DNA from: an uncultured Flavobacteriaceae bacterium
Lineage (GTDB): Bacteria; Bacteroidota; Bacteroidia; Flavobacteriales; Flavobacteriaceae
DNA: 5,810 nucleotides
Direction: 5' to 3'
NCBI GenBank assembly: GCA_913044085.1
Contig: CAJWNW010000100.1
Span: forward strand, 1-5,810
Shown here: positions 1 to 5,763 of the stretch, in pieces
Numbering within the stretch: position 1 is the first letter of the stretch
Layout: each line of letters begins with the position of its first letter
Made by a program: the position numbers and the translations under genes
The notes under the pieces: model-generated
What the model was told of the DNA's origin: nothing
What the model saw: the letters and a program-made list of their open reading frames with translations, nothing else
Databases searched by the model: none

Positions 1-36
1 AAAAGATGTTAGTCCTACAGTTTAAGCGGACTTTAT

Positions 37-44
37 TATCTTAG
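37..44 (+). promoter_or_regulatory. weak -7-like box upstream of the SDR gene
   Basis: TATCTTAG differs from the Bacteroidota -7 consensus TAnnTTTG at one informative base and lies 17 nt before the SDR start codon. No TTG is found at the usual 17-23 nt upstream spacing; the nearest TTA/TTT triplets are too far or too close. The rest of positions 1-61 shows no gene. This is a weak candidate, and the SDR gene could instead be read from a promoter left of the window. Confidence 0.22.
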
Positions 45-61
45 CATCAATACAAAACAAA

Positions 62-751
62 ATGAAGCCGAGTAAAACAGTTATCATAACAGGAACCAGC
101 AGAGGTATTGGATTTGAACTCGTTTCCTTATTTTCAAGAGCAGGTTATGCTGTTTTGGCACTTTCAAGAAATGCCGAACCTATATCTAATATGGCCTATA
201 AAAATACTACTGCATTTTCATTTGATTTGAATATGCCAGAAGCTTATGAAGCCGTTGAAGCTTTTATAAACAATGAATGGAATCAGGTTGATATTTTGAT
301 TAACAATGCCGGATCCTTAATCAATCGGCCTTTTGCACAAACCACAATAGAAGACTTTAAAAATGTTTATAACACCAATGTTTTTGGAGTTACTGAACTT
401 ACCAGGCGTGTAATTCCTTTTATGGGCTCCAGTGGTCATGTTGTTAACATCAGTTCAATGGGCGGGGTGCAAGGCTCTGCTAAGTTTGCCGGTTTGTCTG
501 CCTACAGCTCCAGCAAAGGTGCTTTAATAACACTAACAGAACTTTTGGCTGAGGAGTATAAGGGCACAGGTCCATCTTTTAATGTTTTGGCTTTGGGTGC
601 AGTTCAAACGGAAATGCTGGAAGCCGCTTTCCCAGGTTACAAAGCACCGATGAGCGCCAAAGATATGGCAGCTTATGTCTTTGAATTCTCAAAAACAGGT
701 TCGCAGTTTTACAATGGCAAACTTCTTCAAGTTTCCAGTTCAACGCCCTAG
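62..751 (+). CDS. short-chain dehydrogenase/reductase (classical SDR), substrate unknown
   Basis: A 229-residue Rossmann-fold oxidoreductase, probably cytosolic, since no signal peptide or membrane segment is visible. The cofactor loop TGTSRGIG is at residues 10-17, the adenine-binding Asp is D55, and NNAG is at 81-84. The catalytic set of classical SDRs is complete: N106 (in NTNVFG), S132 (in NISS), and Y148/K152 in the YxxxK motif. R14 within the glycine motif and R36 at the end of the second strand, with no acidic residue there, point to NADP(H) rather than NAD(H); this is inference from family rules. One oddity is that the usual PG motif after the active-site helix reads LG (178-179), so the proline is lost. 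At 229 residues it is slightly shorter than the typical 250, with a short C-terminal substrate-binding part. The start fits the family, since the first beta strand begins at residue 5. The substrate cannot be told from sequence, and neighbouring ffh gives no functional hint. Confidence 0.93.
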   Translation: MKPSKTVIITGTSRGIGFELVSLFSRAGYAVLALSRNAEPISNMAYKNTTAFSFDLNMPEAYEAVEAFINNEWNQVDILINNAGSLINRPFAQTTIEDFKNVYNTNVFGVTELTRRVIPFMGSSGHVVNISSMGGVQGSAKFAGLSAYSSSKGALITLTELLAEEYKGTGPSFNVLALGAVQTEMLEAAFPGYKAPMSAKDMAAYVFEFSKTGSQFYNGKLLQVSSSTP

Positions 752-755
752 TATT

Positions 756-774
756 GTTTATCAAGCTGATAAAC
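756..774. repeat. perfect 8-bp inverted repeat between the SDR gene and ffh
   Basis: GTTTATCA-AGC-TGATAAAC is a perfect dyad with 8-bp arms and a 3-bp centre, starting 5 bp after the SDR stop codon. As RNA it would form a hairpin at the 3' end of the SDR message. The sequence after it on the + strand is A-rich (GGAAATAAAAAAAA) rather than T-rich, so it is not a standard intrinsic terminator. It also covers or abuts the place where a -33 box for ffh would lie, so it could be an operator. It could stabilise the 3' end of the SDR mRNA instead. The sequence does not decide between these. Confidence 0.55.
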
Positions 775-796
775 GGAAATAAAAAAAATATTTCGT

Positions 797-804
797 TACT
801 TTTG
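797..804 (+). promoter_or_regulatory. probable -7 box of the ffh promoter
   Basis: TACTTTTG is an exact match to the Bacteroidota -7 consensus TAnnTTTG. It lies 22 nt before the ffh ATG, so the leader would be only about 15-17 nt. No TTG (-33) lies 17-23 nt upstream, so the match is only half a promoter. The box sits inside a second small dyad, GTTAC-TTTT-GTAAC (795-808). Confidence 0.5.
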
Positions 805-826
805 TAACTGCAAAATAACTTCCCTA

Positions 827-2158
827 ATGTTTAATAATTTAAGTGAAAAATTAGATAAGGCCTTACACGTTTTGAAAGGGCATGGTAGCATTACCGAAAT
901 TAATGTTGCCGAAACACTCAAAGCCGTTCGTCGTGCCTTGTTGGATGCCGATGTAAATTATAAAATTGCCAAAGCGTTCACCAATAAGGTAAAAGAAAAG
1001 GCCTTGGGACAAAATGTTTTGACGACGCTCCAGCCTGGTCAATTGATGGTCAAAATTGTCAAAGACGAACTCACTGAACTCATGGGGGGTGATGCTGAAG
1101 GGATTAATCTTTCTTCAAATCCTTCAATCATTTTGATGTCTGGACTCCAAGGTTCTGGGAAAACTACATTTTCAGGAAAATTGGCGCAATTTCTCAAAAC
1201 AAAAAAATCTAAAATACCCATGTTGGTTGCTTGTGATGTTTACCGTCCAGCGGCCATAGACCAGTTGCATATCGTTGGCGAGCAGATTGGGGCAGAGGTT
1301 TACAGCGACCCTGGGAATAATGATTCTGTAGCCATTGCCAAATCAGGTATTGCCGAAGCTAAATCAAAAGGCTGTAATGTGGTCATTATTGATACGGCAG
1401 GACGTTTAGCAGTCGATCAGGAAATGATGACTGAAATTGCCAATATTCACAAAGCAATTCAGCCTCAAGAAACCCTTTTTGTTGTAGATTCTATGACGGG
1501 TCAAGATGCGGTAAATACAGCCAAAGCCTTTAATGATATTTTAAATTTTGATGGGGTCATACTCACAAAATTAGATGGCGACACAAGAGGTGGCGCCGCC
1601 ATTTCTATTAAATCTGTTGTCAATAAACCCATAAAATTTATTGGTACCGGAGAGAAAATGGATGCCATAGACATTTTCTACCCCGCCCGAATGGCAGACC
1701 GTATTTTAGGCATGGGAGATGTTGTTTCTTTGGTAGAACGTGCCCAAGAGCAATTCGATGAGCAGGAGGCCCGCAAAATTCAAAAGAAGATTGCTAAAAA
1801 TCAGTTTGGTTTTGATGATTTCTTATCCCAAATTCAGCAAATTAAGAAAATGGGGAGTATGAAAGACCTCATGGGGATGATCCCAGGAATGGGTAAAATG
1901 ATGAAAGACGTTGATGTTGATGACGATGCTTTTAAGCATATTGAAGCCATCATTCAGTCCATGACTCCAAAAGAGCGTTCCAATCCATCTGTTATCAATG
2001 CAAGCCGCAAAAAACGAATCGGTGCTGGCTCTGGAACTTCTGTTCAAGAGGTTAATAAATTAATGAAACAGTTTGGTCAAATGAGTAAAATGATGAAAAT
2101 GATGCAAGGCGGTAAAGGCCGCAACATGATGCAGATGATGAAAAATATGCCAAGATAG
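827..2158 (+). CDS. ffh: signal recognition particle GTPase Ffh (SRP54)
   Basis: Ffh binds the SRP RNA and signal sequences of nascent membrane proteins. With its receptor FtsY it delivers ribosomes to the Sec translocon at the inner membrane, with GTP hydrolysis in the complex. The protein has 443 residues, close to the usual 430-455. The helical N domain spans about 1-90. The G domain (about 95-295) has the P-loop GLQGSGKTT (106-114), DVYRPAA (137-143), DTAGR (189-193), TKLDGDTRGGAA (247-258) and GTGE (273-276). The Met-rich M domain (about 297-435) carries the SRP-RNA binding segment from SRKKRIGAGSG (393-403) through NKLMKQF (410-416), then a Met-rich tail (KMMKMMQ). No key residue is missing. 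The start at 827 gives the normal family N-terminus (MFNNLSEKL). folD follows 14 bp downstream, so the two are probably co-transcribed. The SRP RNA gene and ftsY are not in this window. Confidence 0.99.
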   Translation: MFNNLSEKLDKALHVLKGHGSITEINVAETLKAVRRALLDADVNYKIAKAFTNKVKEKALGQNVLTTLQPGQLMVKIVKDELTELMGGDAEGINLSSNPSIILMSGLQGSGKTTFSGKLAQFLKTKKSKIPMLVACDVYRPAAIDQLHIVGEQIGAEVYSDPGNNDSVAIAKSGIAEAKSKGCNVVIIDTAGRLAVDQEMMTEIANIHKAIQPQETLFVVDSMTGQDAVNTAKAFNDILNFDGVILTKLDGDTRGGAAISIKSVVNKPIKFIGTGEKMDAIDIFYPARMADRILGMGDVVSLVERAQEQFDEQEARKIQKKIAKNQFGFDDFLSQIQQIKKMGSMKDLMGMIPGMGKMMKDVDVDDDAFKHIEAIIQSMTPKERSNPSVINASRKKRIGAGSGTSVQEVNKLMKQFGQMSKMMKMMQGGKGRNMMQMMKNMPR

Positions 2159-2172
2159 ACCATTATAGGATT

Positions 2173-3057
2173 ATGATATTACTTGACGGAAGACAAACCA
2201 GTTCCAAAATAAAAGAAGAAATCGCAGCTACAGTTTCAAAAATGAAACAACATAATCAGCGTGTACCTCATTTAGCAGCTGTATTGGTAGGTATGGACGG
2301 CGCAAGTATGACCTATGTTGGGGCTAAAGTTAAAGCTTGTGAATTGGTAGGATTTGAGTCTACCCTTATCAAACTTCCAGAAGACACCTCTGAGCAGGCT
2401 TTGCTAAAACAAATTGATATTTTAAACAATAACCACGAAATTGATGGTTATATCGTTCAGCTACCACTTCCGAAACACATTGATGAACAAAAAATTTTAA
2501 TGGCAATAGACCCCAACAAGGACGTGGATGGCTTTCATCCAACTAATGTTGGAAAGCTAACTCTAGATTTACCTACTTTTATCTCCGCGACGCCTTACGG
2601 CATTATGGAGTTATTAGAACGTTACGATATTTCAACTTCTGGTAAACATGTGGTTGTTATTGGAAGAAGCCATATTGTCGGCCGTCCAATGAGTATATTA
2701 ATGAGTCAAAAACGTAAAGCTGGTAATGCAACCGTAACTATTGCTCATAGCCGAACAGAAAATTTAGCAGCCATAACAAAACAAGCAGATATCGTCATAG
2801 CAGCACTTGGTATTCCTGAATTTTTAACTGCTGAAATGGTAAAAGACAATGCTGTAATTATTGATGTTGGGATTACAAGAGTTCCAGACAACATTAAGAA
2901 AAAAGGCTATAGAATTGCTGGAGACGTGGATTTTGAGTCAGTGTCCAAAAAAGCAAGTCATATTACTCCTGTTCCCGGTGGTGTTGGTCCCATGACCATT
3001 GCCATGCTACTAAAAAACACCCTCCAAGCAAGAGAAGGCTTTGGCGATGCCCATTAA
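2173..3057 (+). CDS. folD: bifunctional methylenetetrahydrofolate dehydrogenase / methenyltetrahydrofolate cyclohydrolase FolD
   Basis: FolD oxidises 5,10-methylene-THF with NADP+ to 5,10-methenyl-THF and hydrolyses that to 10-formyl-THF, supplying one-carbon units for purines and formyl-Met-tRNA. It is a cytosolic homodimer. The 294-residue length fits the family (about 280-300). The N-terminal catalytic domain has the folate/active-site motif TYVGAKVKACELVG (47-60), with Y48 and the catalytic K52. It also has VQLPLP (95-100, with Q96) and DVDGFHP (117-123, with D119). The NADP-binding domain has GRSHIVGRPM (164-173), and the family signature PVPGGVGPMT is at 266-275. All residues aligned to the known catalytic Tyr, Lys, Gln and Asp are present. 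The start at 2173 matches the family N-terminus (hydrophobic strand, then DG). AGGA lies 2 nt before the ATG, too close to be a normal ribosome binding site. The gene is probably translated from the ffh transcript. Its 3' end meets the convergent VOC gene 2 bp away, with no terminator seen. Confidence 0.98.
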   Translation: MILLDGRQTSSKIKEEIAATVSKMKQHNQRVPHLAAVLVGMDGASMTYVGAKVKACELVGFESTLIKLPEDTSEQALLKQIDILNNNHEIDGYIVQLPLPKHIDEQKILMAIDPNKDVDGFHPTNVGKLTLDLPTFISATPYGIMELLERYDISTSGKHVVVIGRSHIVGRPMSILMSQKRKAGNATVTIAHSRTENLAAITKQADIVIAALGIPEFLTAEMVKDNAVIIDVGITRVPDNIKKKGYRIAGDVDFESVSKKASHITPVPGGVGPMTIAMLLKNTLQAREGFGDAH

Positions 3058-3059
3058 GC

Positions 3060-3491
3060 TTACTTTGCAAAAATTTGATTGAAGTCTCTAAAAGATTTAA
3101 ACTCCAATGCATTTCCTGCTGGATCTAAAAAGAACATAGTAGCTTGTTCTCCAGTTCCTCCTTCAAATCGCATATAAGGCTCAATAATAAAATCGATCTC
3201 TTTATTTTTTAAATCTCTGGCAAACTCCTGAAACATATCCCACTCTAATATTACGCCAAAATGTGGTACGGGTACTTGCTTGCCGTCCACTTCATTGGCG
3301 TGAATTTCTTCATTTAACTTGGGTTTGTAATGCAAAACCAATTGGTGTCCAAATAAGTTCATATCGACCCAATGGAAACTGCTACGTCCTTCCGTGCAGC
3401 CCAGCACTTCTTTATAAAATTTTCTACATGCTTTTAAATTCCAAACTGGAATGGCTAGGTGAAAAGGGCTAATTTTTGAGCTTATTCCCAT
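3060..3491 (-). CDS. VOC superfamily (glyoxalase / extradiol dioxygenase-like) protein
   Basis: A 143-residue single-chain VOC protein with two beta-alpha-beta-beta-beta modules. The first starts at SPFHLAIPV (8-16) and the second at PVPHFGVIL (74-82). The likely metal ligands are H11, H77 (in PHFGV) and E130 (in GNALEF). That spacing resembles the 2-His-1-carboxylate set of type I extradiol dioxygenases, and H49 (FGHQ) is a further candidate. The C-terminal stretch MFFLDPAGNALEFKSF (119-134) is typical of a widespread but functionally undefined VOC group often labelled glyoxalase. The substrate cannot be assigned, and it should not be called glyoxalase I or a resistance protein on this evidence. 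The start ATG lies inside the end of rluF: the two genes share 10 bp (ATGGGAATAA), so translational coupling is likely. It is the last gene of the - strand operon and its TAA lies 2 bp from the folD stop. Confidence 0.92.
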   Translation of the reverse strand: MGISSKISPFHLAIPVWNLKACRKFYKEVLGCTEGRSSFHWVDMNLFGHQLVLHYKPKLNEEIHANEVDGKQVPVPHFGVILEWDMFQEFARDLKNKEIDFIIEPYMRFEGGTGEQATMFFLDPAGNALEFKSFRDFNQIFAK

Positions 3492-4210
3492 GATTTTTTT
3501 GAGTCTTTTAAGGATGCCTTCAGATGTTTGAGTTCTTCAGTCGTCAGTGTTCTGTAATTCCCAACCTCACTTTTTAAATGAATGTTCATGATTCGGACAC
3601 GTTGGAGTGCTTCAACCTCGTAATTTAAATATTCACACATGCGTCTGATCTGTCGATTCAAACCTTGGGTAAGTATAATTTTGAACTTATGACTGCTCAA
3701 TTTTTTCAGCTCACAAGGCTTCGTTATGGTCTCTAAAATAGGAACACCTTTAGACATATGTTTTATAAAAGTTTGGGAAATAGGTTTGTCTACCGTCACA
3801 ATGTACTCTTTTTCGTGGTTGTTACTGGACCGCAATATTTTATTGACAATATCCCCGTCATCCGTCAATAAAATGAGACCTTCACTGTCTTTGTCCAGTC
3901 GTCCGATTGGAAAAATCCTACTAGGGTAGTTGATGTAGTCAATAATGTTATCTTTTTCCACCCTTGTATCCGTAGTACAAACAATTCCTACAGGTTTATT
4001 AAAGGCGATATAGGTAGCTGTTTTTTTTTTCTTTTTAATAATTTTTCCATCAACCTCAACAAGGTCTTCTGCTTGAATCTTGGTGCCCATTTCCGGAACA
4101 CTTCCATTGACCAAAACACGGCCTTCTTCAATAAGTTTATCGGCAGCTCTGCGCGAACAGTAGCCCGCTTCACTAAGGAATTTATTGAGTCTTTTTGAAG
4201 TTGTTTCCAT
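3482..4210 (-). CDS. rluF: 23S rRNA pseudouridine synthase RluF
   Basis: RluF isomerises one uridine of 23S rRNA near the peptidyl-transferase centre (U2604 in E. coli, where it also acts on tRNA-Tyr). The 242-residue protein starts with an S4 RNA-binding domain (about 6-53; RLNKFLSEAGYCSRRAADKLI at 7-27). The RsuA/RluB/RluF-type catalytic domain follows, with NKPVGIVCTT (71-80) and GRLDKDSEGLILLT (103-116) holding the catalytic Asp D106. It continues with NHEKEYIVTVDKPI (131-144), GVPIL (155-159), QGLNRQIRRMCE (182-193) and RVRIMNI (204-210). The NHEKEY, GVPIL and RIMN stretches match RluF better than RluB or RluE. E. coli RluF has a long basic C-terminal tail; this protein lacks it and ends soon after the core. 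The linker between domains holds five lysines (59-63) encoded across an A10 run (4021-4030 on the + strand as T10). It lies 19 bp after the hydrolase gene and overlaps the VOC gene by 10 bp. The S4 start region fits the 4210 ATG. Confidence 0.95.
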   Translation of the reverse strand: METTSKRLNKFLSEAGYCSRRAADKLIEEGRVLVNGSVPEMGTKIQAEDLVEVDGKIIKKKKKTATYIAFNKPVGIVCTTDTRVEKDNIIDYINYPSRIFPIGRLDKDSEGLILLTDDGDIVNKILRSSNNHEKEYIVTVDKPISQTFIKHMSKGVPILETITKPCELKKLSSHKFKIILTQGLNRQIRRMCEYLNYEVEALQRVRIMNIHLKSEVGNYRTLTTEELKHLKASLKDSKKSWE

Positions 4211-4222
4211 GGGTTAAATGTA

Positions 4223-4250
4223 CAAAACTTTAGGCCTGTATAAAATCAAA
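4223..4250 (-). promoter_or_regulatory. weak possible internal promoter for rluF
   Basis: Read on the - strand, TTTG (4247-4250) is followed after 16 nt by AAGTTTTG (4223-4230), one base away from the -7 consensus TAnnTTTG. It ends 12 nt before the rluF ATG. The spacing is slightly shorter than usual and the leader would be very short. It overlaps the last codons of the upstream hydrolase gene. The alternative, read-through from upstream, explains rluF expression without it. Confidence 0.2.
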
Positions 4251-5054
4251 GATTTTGTCAATTACCTTTTTGCTTTTTAGGCCATGCCCCAAACCTTGTG
4301 TAGTAAATAAATGGCTATTTTTAAAAGCCGATTGAATTTCTAAAGCATCTGTATAGGGTATTACAGGGTCAAATTCGTCGTGAACTAGTAAGCAATGACA
4401 GTCAATTTCTTTTGCAAATTGAGCGGTGTTAAAATAAGACGAAGGCTGTCCAAATCTTTTTTGAATGATAACTTCCATACCAGCTCTCACGATTTTGTTA
4501 TACCCCATCAAATCGCTGTAATTTTCAAAAATGGCAGGGAAGCCAGCTGGCGTTCCTAAAAACACCAAAGTATCGGCTCTGTAATTGCTGTTATTTTTTA
4601 AAAAATATGAAATGGCCATACCGCCAACAGAATGGCCCATTAAAATGGTAGGTTTGAATTCTTTACTAACGACCTCAACAAATTTTGAGTACAAAACAGC
4701 ATTAAAAATTTTGCTCCCCGAAGCGCCGTGAGCTGGAGCATCTAGCGCCACAATATTGTAGTCATTTTTTTGAAGTCTAATAATTATGTTTTTCCATCTA
4801 ACAGAATTACTTTGCCATCCATGTGCTAATAATACCGTTTGTTTTGAACCTTTCCAATGGTATGTTGCAATTTCAAGGTTTTCATAATACAGCTGCTTTT
4901 TGTCCGAACTATCAAGTAGGGGATGTGGGTGCTTTAGGCGCCCTTTTAAGGGTCTTGAAAATAAATCTAAAGCTAAATTTGAAGCCATACTTTGGTTGAT
5001 GTATGCAAACATGTTAAGAAAAGCTCCAATAAGTTTTGGTATGAATGTATTCAT
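4230..5054 (-). CDS. alpha/beta hydrolase family protein
   Basis: A 274-residue alpha/beta hydrolase. The oxyanion-hole motif HGW is at 78-80 (LLAHGWQSNSVRW) and the DAPAHG loop at 105-110. The nucleophile elbow GHSVGG (140-145) gives S142. The likely acid is D229 in HDEFDPVIPY (225-234), and the His is H257 in GLGHGL (254-259), so the Ser-Asp-His triad is complete. About 55 residues precede the first core strand. The first 20 are hydrophobic with only one charge (FIPKLIGAFLNMFAYI), but there is no cleavage site, so a membrane-associated amphipathic helix is possible; export is not supported. The catalytic machinery fits an esterase, lipase, thioesterase or peptidase, and the substrate cannot be assigned. 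The start at 5054 is the only ATG in this frame before an upstream stop. The gene lies 117 bp after the lipoprotein gene and 19 bp before rluF. Confidence 0.93.
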   Translation of the reverse strand: MNTFIPKLIGAFLNMFAYINQSMASNLALDLFSRPLKGRLKHPHPLLDSSDKKQLYYENLEIATYHWKGSKQTVLLAHGWQSNSVRWKNIIIRLQKNDYNIVALDAPAHGASGSKIFNAVLYSKFVEVVSKEFKPTILMGHSVGGMAISYFLKNNSNYRADTLVFLGTPAGFPAIFENYSDLMGYNKIVRAGMEVIIQKRFGQPSSYFNTAQFAKEIDCHCLLVHDEFDPVIPYTDALEIQSAFKNSHLFTTQGLGHGLKSKKVIDKIFDFIQA

Positions 5055-5059
5055 ACTGA

Positions 5060-5170
5060 TTATAATTCGATGTTCAAATGTTCAATTTTAGAAGTAATCC
5101 TGTATATGTAAACTTTTAAACTGGAAGCAAGCATTTCAAAAAACAGTTTACGCATATTTTCTTTTCTCAT
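5060..5170 (-). CDS. possible 36-codon small ORF between the lipoprotein and hydrolase genes
   Basis: An ATG-to-TAA ORF of 36 codons that fills almost all of the 117-bp gap. Its start is 1 nt after the lipoprotein stop and its stop is 5 nt before the hydrolase ATG, the spacing expected of coupled genes in an operon. The peptide begins MRKENMRKLFFEML; a second in-frame ATG is at codon 6. It is basic (seven Lys/Arg against four Glu), with alternating hydrophobic residues in the middle (LKVYIYRI, 18-25), so an amphipathic segment is conceivable. I recognise no family. An open frame of this length arises by chance fairly often in AT-rich DNA, and the same DNA holds inverted repeats, so it may be a non-coding spacer. 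Confidence 0.27.
   Translation of the reverse strand: MRKENMRKLFFEMLASSLKVYIYRITSKIEHLNIEL
5070..5085. repeat. tandem 8-bp direct repeat
   Basis: ATGTTCAA occurs twice head to tail, ending 32 bp (and starting 16 bp) upstream of the hydrolase start codon on the - strand. It lies inside the possible small ORF. Its position just in front of a start codon would suit a binding site, but an 8-bp tandem copy can also be a replication-slippage duplication. Confidence 0.4.
5108..5151 (-). repeat. inverted repeats with one shared arm (alternative hairpins)
   Basis: In + strand coordinates, CAGTTTAC (5144-5151) can pair with TAAACTG (5117-5123; 7 bp, 20-nt loop) or with GTAAACT (5108-5114; 7 bp, 30-nt loop), so the two stems exclude each other. 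In the - strand transcript they lie between the lipoprotein stop and the hydrolase start. Neither stem is followed by a U-tract, so this is not an intrinsic terminator. The stems are AT-rich and the loops long, so stability is doubtful. Confidence 0.3.
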
Positions 5171-5171
5171 A

Positions 5172-5729
5172 TCAATACCACTGTATAAAAAAGTCTTTGA
5201 TTTTGGCTTGAGGGGGTATGGACACAGCTTCAATTTTTTGAGTCATATCATAGCGTAAATTCTCAGGAAGCTCCGATTTATCAATGGTAAAGTAGGCATT
5301 GATCTCATTCACAGAGACTATTAAATTTCGCAAGGTATTTTGAATGCCTGAAATATTATATTTTGAACGAATGTCCTTGTAAACTCCAAGTTTATTTAGC
5401 CCTTTACTGGTCTTGTAACGCGGGTCCATGATTCGGACACTTTGAATGGTTGATAAAGAATCGAGCGCTTCTTTGGGGGTTAGTTCTAAAAGCAACATCT
5501 GTGTTTCTTTTTCAAAAATTTTGATGAGGTTGGGATTGCCAATAAACTCATCCCCTCCAATAAATCGACTTATAGAGTCATTTGAAAAGATAAATGCAAG
5601 TTCTCTAACGCTTGTAGAATCGCTGAGATACCCAATATTATGTTTGTTAATCACATACGGATTCGGTTCAGATATACAGCTATTGGCTATTAAATAGATT
5701 GCGGTTAAAAGTAAAAACGTCTGTTTCAT
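5172..5729 (-). CDS. small predicted lipoprotein of unknown function
   Basis: A 185-residue protein with a lipoprotein signal. MKQ is followed by a hydrophobic core FLLLTAIYLIA (5-15) and a lipobox ANSC (15-18), so Cys18 would be lipidated and signal peptidase II would cleave before it. After Cys the sequence is ISEPNPY, without the run of acidic residues (roughly K/S-D-D-D/E) reported to send lipoproteins to the surface in some Bacteroidota, so a periplasm-facing location is the simpler guess. The mature part (about 168 residues) shows short alternating strands and helices, a PRYKTSKGLNKLGVYKDIRSKY stretch (103-124), VNEINAYFTIDKSELP (140-155) and an aromatic end (FFIQWY). There are no repeats, catalytic motifs or further membrane segments. 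I do not recognise a named family. The frame extends left to a TTG at 5795, but the ATG at 5729 is preferred because it begins the signal peptide and lies 34 nt after a good promoter. It is the first gene of the - strand operon. Confidence 0.88.
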   Translation of the reverse strand: MKQTFLLLTAIYLIANSCISEPNPYVINKHNIGYLSDSTSVRELAFIFSNDSISRFIGGDEFIGNPNLIKIFEKETQMLLLELTPKEALDSLSTIQSVRIMDPRYKTSKGLNKLGVYKDIRSKYNISGIQNTLRNLIVSVNEINAYFTIDKSELPENLRYDMTQKIEAVSIPPQAKIKDFFIQWY

Positions 5730-5763
5730 GTTTTGTTTTAATGTCTTTTTATAGAGAGTTTTG

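Noticed and set aside
756..790. Intrinsic terminator after the SDR gene
   Set aside because: The hairpin is real on paper, but it is followed on the + strand by an A-rich tract, not a T tract; kept as a dyad of unknown role.
1823..2047. 74-codon - strand frame within ffh
   Set aside because: Antisense to the conserved M domain of ffh; an AT-rich shadow with no supporting signal.
3059..3066. TTACTTTG on the + strand as a promoter box
   Set aside because: One mismatch, no gene starts downstream on the + strand, and it lies in the end of the VOC gene.
3988..4173. 61-codon - strand frame overlapping the rluF start
   Set aside because: It lies in another frame of rluF and is low-complexity Lys/Arg-rich; it matters only as the frame entered if one A of the A10 run is lost.
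5075..5082. AACATTTG on the - strand as a -7 box for the hydrolase gene
   Set aside because: One mismatch to TAnnTTTG and no TTG 17-23 nt upstream; it is formed by the tandem ATGTTCAA repeat.
4900..5091. 63-codon + strand frame across the hydrolase start
   Set aside because: Antisense shadow of the hydrolase N-terminus and gap, with no recognisable domain or promoter.
5446..5697. 83-codon + strand frame opposite the lipoprotein
   Set aside because: Antisense shadow; the - strand frame has a signal peptide, promoter and operon context.
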